NCBI GenBank assembly: GCA_002358835.1 | Contig: DEPP01000126.1 | Location: 1 to 10,519, forward strand | From: Bacteroidales bacterium UBA3389 | GTDB lineage: Bacteria > Bacteroidota > Bacteroidia > Bacteroidales > P3 | Length of the DNA: 10,519 nucleotides | Direction: 5' to 3' | In this document: in pieces, positions 1-6,821 of the stretch | How positions within the stretch are numbered: the stretch's first letter is position 1 | Layout of the letters: each line of letters opens with the position of its first letter | The notes under the pieces: model-generated | The model's database searches: none | Told to the model about the DNA's origin: nothing | The model's input: only the letters and a program-made list of their open reading frames with translations | Made by a program: the position numbers and the translations under genes

Positions 1-180
1 CGCTCTGACTACAACATAACGGAAATTGAGGTTATCGATGCGATGAATCGTGTGATTGAGCGTTGGGAACTTAACACAAGAGAGCTGACTCTTGATATTG
101 CAAGCTACAAATCGGGAACATATTTCATTATAATCAAAACCGACAAAGGCAGTCTTACAAAGAAATTCATCGTAAGATAG
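1..180 (+). CDS. C-terminal end of a type IX secretion system cargo protein (partial)
   Basis: Frame 1 is open from the window edge to a TAG stop at 178-180 and gives 59 residues with no start inside the window. The end reads like a type A T9SS sorting domain. There is a beta-strand with VIDAMNRVIERWEL (compare the family pattern V.D..GR.V), then LDIASYKSGTYFIIIKT (pattern LDIS.Y..G.YF), then a lysine-rich last strand ending KKFIVR. Such tails direct proteins across the outer membrane of Bacteroidota, are cleaved by the PorU sortase, and leave the cargo surface-anchored or released. The catalytic or adhesive part lies outside the window, so its function cannot be stated. The call rests on family knowledge of this tail. 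Confidence 0.85.
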   Translation, partial: RSDYNITEIEVIDAMNRVIERWELNTRELTLDIASYKSGTYFIIIKTDKGSLTKKFIVR

Positions 181-222
181 AAACACGATAGTTTTTAGAC
201 CTATTAGTAGAAACAAAAAAAG

Positions 223-262
223 AATGAGCGTTCAGATTTACAAAAAAAACTGAACGCTCATT
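223..262. terminator. Bidirectional intrinsic terminator between the T9SS cargo gene and lon
   Basis: A perfect 13-bp inverted repeat (AATGAGCGTTCAG at 223-235 and its complement at 250-262) encloses a 14-nt loop. It is followed on the + strand by TTGTTTTATTTT. On the minus strand it is followed by a T-run, the complement of AAACAAAAAAAG at 211-222. It therefore serves both convergent transcripts: the cargo gene ending at 180 and lon ending at 341. Confidence 0.9.
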
Positions 263-285
263 TTGTTTTATTTTAATCAAATAAA

Positions 286-326
286 CAGAGAGCCTCTCTG
301 ATTCTTACAAGAGTGGTTGAACTCTT
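286..326. repeat. Two small inverted repeats downstream of lon (15-bp palindrome and a 6-bp hairpin)
   Basis: CAGAGAGCCTCTCTG at 286-300 is symmetric around one central base. At 309-314 and 321-326, AAGAGT and ACTCTT form a 6-bp stem with a 6-nt loop, followed by TATTTTT, so on the + strand it could act as a weak back-up terminator. Together with the main terminator these account for most of the 160-bp gap between 181 and 340. No small gene is visible there. Confidence 0.45.
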
Positions 327-340
327 TATTTTTGTAATTC

Positions 341-2755
341 CTATTTTTCAAAAGCTAAAGGCGGTATTTCACTCATATTCTCGACATAATGGAAGGTCAA
401 GCCCTCTAAGTATTCGCTTTGAATATCCTCTATATCTCGTCTATTGGATTCTGATAAGATGATTTCGGAAATGGTTGCTCGTTTTGCCGCCAATATCTTT
501 TCCTTTATTCCTCCTACAGGAAGAACACTTCCTCTCAAAGTTATTTCACCCGTCATCGCCACATCTGAACGTACCTTCTTTTGAGTCAGTGTACTTAACA
601 TTGCGGTAAACATGGTGACTCCTGCACTCGGACCGTCTTTTGGCGTTGCCCCTTCGGGAACATGGACATATAAATTCTTCTTCTCCAATTCCTCTATATC
701 TATTCCTAAGATTTCGGCATTTGATTTGATGTATTCGTATGCCAAAGTAGCACTCTCTTTCATCACATCACCCAAATTACCGGTCAGATTCAGATTTCCT
801 TTACCCTTTGCTGCGGCTGCTTCGACGAAAAGTATCTCTCCTCCTACTTGTGTCCAAGCCAATCCGCACACAACTCCGATATGATTTTTCTTTAACTGAC
901 TATCGTGATGTCTTGTAGGCAATCCCAAGATTTCTTTCAAATCCGTAGCTTTTATTGCTTTCTTATGCTCTTCACCTTTTACGATTTGAACCGCACGATG
1001 ACGTACCAATTTTGCTATTGTCTTATCCAACTGTCTTACTCCCGACTCTGCAGTGTATTGGTTTATCAATTGGCTTAACAATTTATCGGATAGACCAATG
1101 TCTTTTTTTAACAGACCATGTTCTTTAAGCTGTTTTGGCATAAGGTGTTGTGTTGCTATTTTCAGCTTTTCTTGTTCGATATAACCGGATACGTTAATTA
1201 TCTCCATTCTATCAATCAATGCAGGATGCACATTCGAAAGACTGTTGGCTGTTGCAATGAACATAACGTTCGAAAGGTCGTAATCAATATCAAGATAGTT
1301 ATCGTGGAATGATGTATTTTGCTCAGGATCGAGCACTTCAAGCATTGCCGATGCGGGATCCCCGTGTGCACTCATTCCTCCAACCTTATCTATTTCGTCA
1401 AGCACGAAAACAGGATTGGAGCTTCCGCATTTGGATATTGATTTCAATATTCTACCCGGCATAGCTCCTATATAAGTACGACGATGCCCTCTTATTTCGC
1501 TTTCATCGTTTAATCCACCCAAAGCAACTCTCACATACTTTCTTCCGGTTGCCCTTGCAATACTTTTACCCAAAGATGTCTTGCCCACACCCGGAGGTCC
1601 AACCAAGCACAATACAGGAGATTTCATATTGCCTTTTAGTTTCAATACAGCAAGATACTCCAATATTCTTTGCTTTATTTTTTCCAATCCGTAATGATCT
1701 TCATCCAATATCTCTTGTGCTCGCTCCAAATCGAAATTATCAACCGTAAATTCATTCCATGGCAGATCGAGCAAAAAATTCAAATAATTCAATTGAACCG
1801 AATAGTCAGGCGAACTGCTGTGCATTGATGACAAGCGTCCGATTTCTTTTTCGAATATCTCTGAAACTTTTTCTCCCCAATTCTTTTCGGAGGCTCTCTT
1901 TCTCAAGTTCTCGATTTCTTGTTCAGCAGGACTGCCTCCAAGTTCTTCTTGAATGGTTTTCAATTGTTGAGTCAAAAGAAAGTCGCGCTGTTGCTTATCT
2001 ATGTCTCGTGAAACTTTCTTTTGAATTTTTATCTTCAACTCTTGCAGATTTGTTTCTTTGCTTAAGTATTCCAAAACGCCGTTTGCTCTCTGCACAAAAT
2101 CGTTTAACTCCAAAAGCTCTTGCTTTTCGGATACTTCAACCTCCAAATGAGCCGCTATATAATTCAAAAGAAAATAAGGATTCTCTATATTGCGGATTGC
2201 AAAACTCGGATCACTCGGTATGTTCGGCATCATCTTCAAGAGTTTCAAGTAAGAATCTCTCAAAGCCTCAGATATAATAAATGAATCCGAAGGCATATCT
2301 TTTGCTTTATCGGGTGCAGCTGATACTTTACCCATCCAATATGGTTCAGTGCTTGTAAGACTTTCGAGTTTGAAGCGATCAAGTCCTTGCAATATTACCA
2401 TAGTTGTTCCATCTGGCATATTGAGTGTTTTAAGCACTCTTGCCATCGTGCCTATTGTGTAAAGATCTTCTTCTTTGGGGTCATCAATGTTTGCTGTCTT
2501 TTGTGCAACAACTCCGATAATATCTTTATTTCTGTAAGCCGCTTTTATAAGCTCTACAGATTTTACCCTGCCTGCGGTTATCGGCAAAACAACTCCCGGA
2601 AAAAATACATTACCTCTCAAAGGCAATATTGCCATCTCTTCAGGCATATCCGTAACCGTCAGATCCTTTGTATTCTCCTCTGTCAATAAAGGTATGATTT
2701 CGGCTTCTCCTTCTCCCATCAGTTGTGTCAAATCAATCAAATCTTTATTTAACAT
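341..2755 (-). CDS. lon: ATP-dependent Lon protease (endopeptidase La)
   Basis: Cytosolic AAA+ protease that unfolds and degrades damaged and selected regulatory proteins. The 804 residues show the full Lon order. The N-terminal substrate-binding domain starts near residue 40 (MAILPLRGNVFFPGVVLPI). A helical region around 230-330 contains DFLLTQQLKTIQEELG. Walker A is GPPGVGKT at 386-393 and Walker B is VFVLDEIDK with D453/E454. The C-terminal protease domain has catalytic Ser710 in PKDGPSAG and Lys753 in GGIKEK; the 43-residue Ser-Lys spacing equals that of E. coli Lon (S679/K722). The protein is slightly longer than E. coli Lon (784 residues), as is common in Bacteroidota. All catalytic residues are present, so it should be active. 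The start lies 6 nt after the stop of the GlmU-like gene, so the two are almost certainly co-transcribed. I see no heat-shock operator. Confidence 0.98.
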   Translation of the reverse strand: MLNKDLIDLTQLMGEGEAEIIPLLTEENTKDLTVTDMPEEMAILPLRGNVFFPGVVLPITAGRVKSVELIKAAYRNKDIIGVVAQKTANIDDPKEEDLYTIGTMARVLKTLNMPDGTTMVILQGLDRFKLESLTSTEPYWMGKVSAAPDKAKDMPSDSFIISEALRDSYLKLLKMMPNIPSDPSFAIRNIENPYFLLNYIAAHLEVEVSEKQELLELNDFVQRANGVLEYLSKETNLQELKIKIQKKVSRDIDKQQRDFLLTQQLKTIQEELGGSPAEQEIENLRKRASEKNWGEKVSEIFEKEIGRLSSMHSSSPDYSVQLNYLNFLLDLPWNEFTVDNFDLERAQEILDEDHYGLEKIKQRILEYLAVLKLKGNMKSPVLCLVGPPGVGKTSLGKSIARATGRKYVRVALGGLNDESEIRGHRRTYIGAMPGRILKSISKCGSSNPVFVLDEIDKVGGMSAHGDPASAMLEVLDPEQNTSFHDNYLDIDYDLSNVMFIATANSLSNVHPALIDRMEIINVSGYIEQEKLKIATQHLMPKQLKEHGLLKKDIGLSDKLLSQLINQYTAESGVRQLDKTIAKLVRHRAVQIVKGEEHKKAIKATDLKEILGLPTRHHDSQLKKNHIGVVCGLAWTQVGGEILFVEAAAAKGKGNLNLTGNLGDVMKESATLAYEYIKSNAEILGIDIEELEKKNLYVHVPEGATPKDGPSAGVTMFTAMLSTLTQKKVRSDVAMTGEITLRGSVLPVGGIKEKILAAKRATISEIILSESNRRDIEDIQSEYLEGLTFHYVENMSEIPPLAFEK

Positions 2756-2761
2756 TTCTGT

Positions 2762-3940
2762 TTATCTTAGTTTCTTATTCTTTAGCGTAGTTCTGTAAAC
2801 GTGTAACAAAATTCTCTTATCAACATCCGTCATCTGCACTCCTCTTCTCTCAGCCATCTTTTCGGCAACTTCGATTGCTTTTTCAGGGTCATAACTTCTC
2901 AATCCAGTTGTACCTCCCCAAGCAAAAGACGGAATATAGTTTCTTTGGTAGCCATGACCAAAGATATTGGAACTCACACCTATCACAGTGCCTGTATTAA
3001 ACATAGTATTGATACCACATTTCGAGTGATCGCCCATTATTGTTCCACAGAAAGTTTGACCGGTCGGCACAAATGTATTCTTTTCTATGCTCCACAATCT
3101 GACTTCCTCATAAGTATTTTTCAGATTCGAAGCATTAGTATCAGCACCTATGTTACACCATTCACCAATTACTGAATTACCTATAAAGCCATCGTGAGCC
3201 TTGTTACTATATCCAAAGATTACCACATTAGCAAGTTCTCCACCAACCTTAACATAAGGTCCTAACGTTGTAGCTCCATAAATCTTGGCTCCCAATTTCA
3301 ATACAGAATGTTCACACATTGCAAACGGACCTCTGACAACGCTATTCTCCATAATCTCTGCATCTTTGCCAATATAGATAGGGCCTTCCTTAGCATTCAA
3401 TGTTGCATATTCGACAACCGCACCTTCTTCTACAAAAACGTTTTCAGGACATATTACTCTGTTTGTTGAACTCAACTCGGCACTTTTGCGTCCTTTTGTA
3501 ATCAACTCAAAGTCTTCTCTTATTGCTCTGTCATTATATACAAATATATCCCAAGGATTAACTACCTTTATAAAATCCTCTTCGATTTTTATTTCTTCCG
3601 AATTATCTTCTTCTGAAAGAAACTCCTCTTTTGTCTTAAACATTGCAACCACATTCTCACCACAAACAAGCGTTTGCCCGGTCTTAAGCGTTTTTATGCG
3701 TTCCACCAATGTCGGTGTAGGACAAATCGAACCGTTTATCAACAAGCTTGCATCTGAAAGTTCGGCTGGATATTTGACAGTCAGATAATCCTCTGTCATT
3801 GTAGAAGTTTTCTCTCCCAAATACTTCTCCCATTTCTCTCTTATCGTCAATATACCTATACGAATATCACATACAGGTCTTATGTACGTCAACGGCTTTA
3901 ACGATTCACGAGCTCCATCATCAAAAAGAATGTAATTCAT
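2762..3940 (-). CDS. GlmU-like sugar nucleotidyltransferase/acyltransferase (Bacteroidota alternative type)
   Basis: 392 residues that match the Bacteroidota family often annotated as alternative GlmU (putative UDP-GlcNAc pyrophosphorylase / glucosamine-1-phosphate N-acetyltransferase). If that holds, it makes UDP-GlcNAc for peptidoglycan and LPS in the cytosol. The N-terminal half (about 1-185) starts MNYILFDDGARESLKPLTYIRPVCDIRIG, a degenerate nucleotidyltransferase fold without the classical GlmU LAAGxGTRM signature. The C-terminal part (about 190-355) is a left-handed beta-helix with hexapeptide repeats such as VIGEWCNIGADTN. It also has the conserved GDHSKCGINTMFNTGTVIG segment with His305, which lies in the acetyltransferase region. 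The gene is first in an operon with lon and has a good promoter 45-75 nt upstream of the start. The exact substrate is inferred from the family and has not been shown; another sugar-1-phosphate is possible. Confidence 0.85.
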   Translation of the reverse strand: MNYILFDDGARESLKPLTYIRPVCDIRIGILTIREKWEKYLGEKTSTMTEDYLTVKYPAELSDASLLINGSICPTPTLVERIKTLKTGQTLVCGENVVAMFKTKEEFLSEEDNSEEIKIEEDFIKVVNPWDIFVYNDRAIREDFELITKGRKSAELSSTNRVICPENVFVEEGAVVEYATLNAKEGPIYIGKDAEIMENSVVRGPFAMCEHSVLKLGAKIYGATTLGPYVKVGGELANVVIFGYSNKAHDGFIGNSVIGEWCNIGADTNASNLKNTYEEVRLWSIEKNTFVPTGQTFCGTIMGDHSKCGINTMFNTGTVIGVSSNIFGHGYQRNYIPSFAWGGTTGLRSYDPEKAIEVAEKMAERRGVQMTDVDKRILLHVYRTTLKNKKLR

Positions 3941-3984
3941 AATTTTATCGGTGTTTATTATTTTCGTAACCTTATTACAAGCTA

Positions 3985-4015
3985 CAAAGGTACTACATTA
4001 TTATCAAATAACAAA
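3985..4015 (-). promoter_or_regulatory. Bacteroidota-type promoter of the GlmU-like/lon operon
   Basis: Read on the minus strand, TTTG (complement of 4012-4015) is followed after exactly 19 nt by TACCTTTG (complement of 3985-3992). This matches the phylum's -33 TTTG and -7 TAnnTTTG boxes. Transcription would start near 3978, giving a leader of about 40 nt. The -33 box lies just beyond the rpmE2 terminator stem. Confidence 0.7.
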
Positions 4016-4018
4016 CAA

Positions 4019-4051
4019 AAAAGCGTTCTGTTTTATTGTCAGAACGCTTTT
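4019..4051 (-). terminator. Intrinsic terminator of rpmE2
   Basis: A perfect 12-bp inverted repeat (AAAAGCGTTCTG at 4019-4030, complement at 4040-4051) has a 9-nt loop. On the minus strand the stem is followed by TTGTTTGTTATTTG. On the + strand it is followed by TGTTTTTTTA, so it could also stop antisense transcription. It separates rpmE2 from the GlmU-like/lon operon. Confidence 0.9.
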
Positions 4052-4081
4052 GTTTTTTTATTCGCTTATTGTCAATCAACT

Positions 4082-4342
4082 TTATTTCAAGTTTGTTTTG
4101 CGATTCTTATATTTACTCAAGAACTTATCAACACGTCCTGCTGTATCCACAAGTTTCACTTTTCCTGTGAAGAAAGGGTGTGAAGTATTTGAGATTTCCA
4201 TTTTTATCAAAGGATAAGTTACTCCATCGATTTCGATTTCGTCTTTTGTATTTGCACAACTTCTTGTTATGAAATACTCTTCGTTAGACATATCCTTGAA
4301 CACGCAAAGTCTGTAATTTTCAGGATGAATACCTTTTTTCAT
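4082..4342 (-). CDS. rpmE2: 50S ribosomal protein L31, type B (zinc-independent form)
   Basis: Protein of the large ribosomal subunit that takes part in inter-subunit bridging. The 86 residues carry the type B signature throughout: MKKGIHPENYRLCVFKDMSN at the start, IEIDGVTYPLIKMEIS near 36-51, and SHPFFTGKVKLVDTAGRVDKF at 54-74. Only two cysteines occur (Cys13, Cys29), and the two CxxC-like pairs of the zinc-ribbon form are absent, so this is the non-zinc version. In many bacteria the type B form replaces the zinc form under Zur control, but it is often the only L31 in Bacteroidota. It appears to be a single-gene unit with its own promoter and terminator, although read-through from the DUF349 gene cannot be excluded because no terminator is visible between them. 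Confidence 0.97.
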   Translation of the reverse strand: MKKGIHPENYRLCVFKDMSNEEYFITRSCANTKDEIEIDGVTYPLIKMEISNTSHPFFTGKVKLVDTAGRVDKFLSKYKNRKTNLK

Positions 4343-4358
4343 TCTTTAATCTTTTTAG

Positions 4359-4384
4359 CCGTTCAGCCCATTTTTACTAAACGG
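4359..4384 (-). promoter_or_regulatory. Possible stem-loop in the rpmE2 leader
   Basis: CCGTT at 4359-4363 and AACGG at 4380-4384 can form a 5-bp stem with a 16-nt loop, about 16 nt upstream of the rpmE2 start and within its ~80-nt leader. Ribosomal-protein genes, including rpmE in other phyla, are often controlled by structured leaders. The stem is short and could be chance. Confidence 0.25.
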
Positions 4385-4427
4385 ATTGTTAAACATTAAT
4401 TTACTATAACCTCTCTTTTTGAGGGTG

Positions 4428-4435
4428 CAAAGATA
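4428..4435 (-). promoter_or_regulatory. -7 promoter box of rpmE2
   Basis: On the minus strand the complement of 4428-4435 reads TATCTTTG and is followed by CACCC. This is a perfect Bacteroidota -7 box, with an expected start near 4421 and a leader of about 80 nt. I could not find a convincing -33 TTTG at the normal 19-nt spacing; the region there is TGTGCAG-like. Confidence 0.6.
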
Positions 4436-4469
4436 CAAAATATTCTTTTACTGCACACCTATATACCAA

Positions 4470-6377
4470 TTATTTTTCTTCTTTTTGTGATTCCGATACT
4501 TTTTCTTCCTTGTTCAGAATATTCAATTTGGCTTGTATAAGGGCTATTTCCGATTTTGTTTTCTCCATTTTCTTATCGAATTCAGCCTTTAACAATTCCG
4601 CTTGTTTGCTTTGAGCCAAGAAACCAAGATTGTTTTCCCATACTAACAAATCCGATTTCAATTTTTGCAACTGATCTTGAAGATTTTTCTTTTCTCGAGC
4701 AAAGTTTCCTTTCTTTCCTTCGGTTGCACCTGCATCTATCTGAGCTTTGAACGCATTAAGATTCAACTCCATGTTGTTTGATTGCAACTTATCGAAGTGA
4801 GCATCTATAGCTTGGCGAAATTCTTTCCACAAACGTTCTCTTTCGTTTTGTGAGACATAGCCTATTTCTGCCCATTGGCGTTGGAAATCTTTTATTGTCT
4901 CCAAATTCTTTTGTTTATCTTCAGTAAAGACAAATTCCTTAACACCTCGAATCAAAGCTTCTTTTTTAGCGATGTTTTCTGCTTCGGATTCTTTTTGTTG
5001 CTTATAGTTTTCGGCTTTTCTCTCGAAGAATTTATCACATGCTGCTCTGAATCTTGTCCAAAGTTTTTCGGATTGTTTGCGTGGAACATAACCTATGGTC
5101 TTCCATTCGTTTTGTAAAGCAATCAATTCTGCAGTTGCCACCTTCCAATCTTCACGCTCTGCAATCGCTTCTGCCTTTGCACAGATTTCCATCTTCTTAT
5201 TGTAGTTCGTATCTTGTTCAGATTTTAACTTTGCGAAAGCTTCTTTTTTTCTTTCAAAGAACAAATCGATTGGCTTTTTGAATCTCTCCCAAACACTCTC
5301 ATTGTCGCTCTTTGGAACCACGCCTATAGTCTTCCATAACTTGAACAACTCATTGACGCTTTCAGTTTGTTCGTTCCATTGTTTAATAGTTGCAGGTTCT
5401 GTCTTCAACAATTCCTCCAATTTTTCACACAATGCAACTTTCGCAAGCAAGTTATTGTTTTGTTCTTCCTTAGCTTTTTCGTAAAATTCTTGTCTTCTCT
5501 TGTTTACGGAATCAGAAGCGTTTTTGAATCTTTCCCATATCTCATCATTCTTATCAGAAGGTACAGGACCGATCTCTTTCCACAACTGATGGCATTCTTG
5601 TAATTGTTTGAACGATTCATTGATTGAGGTTTCCAACATAAGACTTTCAACTCTCTCACAAAGAGCCAATTTTTCGTCTAAGTTCTTTTTCAACCCCATA
5701 TCCCTCAATTCCTTACTTATTTTAACTTTATCGAAAAATTGTTCAATCAAAAATCTGTAACTTTCCCACAATCCGTTTATCTCTGTGCGAGGAACAGCTC
5801 CTATGGCTTTCCATTGCTCTTGAATTTCATTGAAACTATCGTATATTTCTTTCAAGGAGCCTTCGCTTTGCAACAACTCTCTCAATCGAACCAAGACGTC
5901 TTGTTTCTTTACAAGGTTATCTTGCTTTTCTTTTTCTTGTTGCTCTATATGTTTTTGGCGTTTTTCTCTATAATCGGCATAAAGGGCGTGAAACTCCTTC
6001 TCAACATCATCTTGTTCCCTCTTAAAGTCTTCTTCAACTCCGCCTTCGGCAATAAATTTCTCCAAAGCCTCTCGCTTTATAACGCTTGTCTTTTCGTTGA
6101 AAACTGTTCTGAGGATATTGCTCTTTGATTTCAATGCATCAAAGTTATTTCCTGCACACAATTCTTTTAATACTGCAACGATTTCTTCTCTTGTCATTGC
6201 CTCGTATTTCTGAGTCAATTCTTCGATACTTTCGTTTGCTTGAATGTCTTCTGTTTCGGCAGATAATATATCAGCCACTTCATTTGAACTTTGTTGATTC
6301 AAAGTCTCTTGTTGTTGTTCCATATCTGCTTGCACTGCAAGTTCTTCGATAGGTGTTAAGTTGTCCATATTCATCAT
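4470..6377 (-). CDS. DUF349-repeat coiled-coil protein, function unknown
   Basis: 635 residues with no signal peptide or membrane segment, so probably cytosolic. It holds five DUF349 repeats. Each has a core of the form WKxIGxVPxxxxxxxWxRF followed by a helix rich in Phe and Lys. The leading tryptophans are at 189, 266, 348, 425 and 502, so the period is 77 residues with one 82-residue step. Residues 1-60 are acidic and Gln-rich (low complexity). Residues 120-170 and about 550-630 are highly charged, probably coiled coils, with a Lys/Glu-rich tail. Such proteins are widespread in Bacteroidota, but no molecular role is established that I can cite. The start is ambiguous among ATGs at 6377, 6374 and 6368 (MMNMDN); the first was chosen. 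The gene is divergent from the corrinoid operon and has its own promoter, with a leader of about 130 nt. Confidence 0.9.
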   Translation of the reverse strand: MMNMDNLTPIEELAVQADMEQQQETLNQQSSNEVADILSAETEDIQANESIEELTQKYEAMTREEIVAVLKELCAGNNFDALKSKSNILRTVFNEKTSVIKREALEKFIAEGGVEEDFKREQDDVEKEFHALYADYREKRQKHIEQQEKEKQDNLVKKQDVLVRLRELLQSEGSLKEIYDSFNEIQEQWKAIGAVPRTEINGLWESYRFLIEQFFDKVKISKELRDMGLKKNLDEKLALCERVESLMLETSINESFKQLQECHQLWKEIGPVPSDKNDEIWERFKNASDSVNKRRQEFYEKAKEEQNNNLLAKVALCEKLEELLKTEPATIKQWNEQTESVNELFKLWKTIGVVPKSDNESVWERFKKPIDLFFERKKEAFAKLKSEQDTNYNKKMEICAKAEAIAEREDWKVATAELIALQNEWKTIGYVPRKQSEKLWTRFRAACDKFFERKAENYKQQKESEAENIAKKEALIRGVKEFVFTEDKQKNLETIKDFQRQWAEIGYVSQNERERLWKEFRQAIDAHFDKLQSNNMELNLNAFKAQIDAGATEGKKGNFAREKKNLQDQLQKLKSDLLVWENNLGFLAQSKQAELLKAEFDKKMEKTKSEIALIQAKLNILNKEEKVSESQKEEK

Positions 6378-6438
6378 TTATTTGTTAGAATAACCTTCCT
6401 GCGTTTCGTTCCGCCAGAATTTGAAAAGATTTTTTTTA

Positions 6439-6474
6439 TTTCAAGATCTATTTTTTTCTTTTCAAGATCTATTT
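6439..6474. repeat. Pair of 15-bp direct repeats, 21 bp apart
   Basis: TTTCAAGATCTATTT occurs at 6439-6453 and again, identical, at 6460-6474. The 21-bp spacing equals two turns of the helix. The copies lie in the leader of the DUF349 gene (minus strand) and about 90-130 bp upstream of the btuB promoter (+ strand). Each contains the palindrome AGATCT. A related series occurs at 10116-10191. The function is unknown; protein binding or a leader RNA element are both possible. Confidence 0.6.
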
Positions 6475-6517
6475 CTTACCTTTTATTTATTTGTTTTTCA
6501 CATACGTTTTCCGCTTG

Positions 6518-6548
6518 CAAACTTATAACATTTTTCTCAAACGGCAAA
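6518..6548 (-). promoter_or_regulatory. Bacteroidota-type promoter of the DUF349 gene
   Basis: On the minus strand, TTTG (complement of 6545-6548) is followed by 19 nt and then TAAGTTTG (complement of 6518-6525), an exact match to the -33/-7 pattern. The start would be near 6511, giving a leader of about 130 nt that includes both copies of the 15-bp repeat. Confidence 0.6.
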
Positions 6549-6566
6549 AAAAAACAGAAAAAACTA

Positions 6567-6595
6567 TTGTAGATAAAAAAAAACGTTTACCTTTG
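6567..6595 (+). promoter_or_regulatory. Bacteroidota-type promoter of the riboswitch-btuB-btuG operon
   Basis: TTG at 6567-6569 is followed by an 18-nt spacer and a perfect -7 box TACCTTTG at 6588-6595. Transcription should start at about 6601-6603, exactly where the cobalamin aptamer begins. This agreement supports both calls. Confidence 0.75.
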
Positions 6596-6602
6596 CAACC
6601 GC

Positions 6603-6781
6603 AATGGTTCGACGAAGGAGCATCTTCCTTCAACGATTAAAAGGGAATCGGGTGAGAATCCCGAACAGTCCCGCTGCTGTGAGTTTCATCAGAGCTGCAA
6701 GACAACCGAGCCACTGTTTTCTTGGTAAAAAGAAAATGGGAAGGCGTCATGCAGAGAAACAAGTCAGAAGACCTGCCATGT
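6603..6781 (+). promoter_or_regulatory. Cobalamin (B12) riboswitch aptamer
   Basis: All conserved blocks of the cobalamin aptamer occur in order. AAAAGGGAAT is at 6639-6648 and GGTGAGAATCCC is at 6651-6662. AACAGTCCCGCTGCTGTGA is at 6664-6682. The B12 box region GAGCCACTG starts at 6708, GGGAAGGC is at 6738-6745, and GTCAGAAGACCTGCC is at 6763-6777. ATGG at 6604-6607 can pair with CCAT at 6776-6779 to close the structure. GAAGGA/TCCTTC at 6614-6631 forms an added peripheral hairpin. In this family adenosylcobalamin or a related corrinoid binds the leader and lowers expression of uptake genes. The identity of the genes downstream agrees. Confidence 0.97.
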
Positions 6782-6791
6782 GTGATATTGA

Positions 6792-6818
6792 TTTTAACTC
6801 TCGAGGAAAGGGTAAAAA
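6792..6818 (+). promoter_or_regulatory. Candidate expression-platform hairpin of the riboswitch
   Basis: Between the aptamer and the btuB ATG at 6822, TTTT-A-ACTC (6792-6800) can pair with GGGT-A-AAAA (6810-6818), with one A-A mismatch and one G-U pair. The loop TCGAGGAAA contains the only purine-rich stretch resembling a ribosome site. There is no T-run terminator, so control is more likely translational. The stem is weak on its own, so it may depend on a loop-loop contact with the aptamer. Confidence 0.4.
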
Positions 6819-6821
6819 AAG

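Noticed and set aside
1759..2277. 172-codon open frame on the + strand opposite lon
   Set aside because: It lies wholly antisense to a clear lon coding region, its product is Ser/Leu/Phe-rich without any recognisable motif, and such shadows are expected opposite AT-rich coding DNA.
5739..6128. 129-codon open frame on the + strand opposite the DUF349 gene
   Set aside because: The product is a Phe/Leu-rich string, the complement of Lys/Glu-rich coiled-coil codons. Its hydrophobic look is a by-product and does not indicate a membrane protein.
4470..6377. DUF349 repeats as a recent DNA-level tandem duplication
   Set aside because: The repeats agree in protein pattern but not in nucleotide sequence, so they are old protein repeats and not a young duplication or CRISPR-like array.
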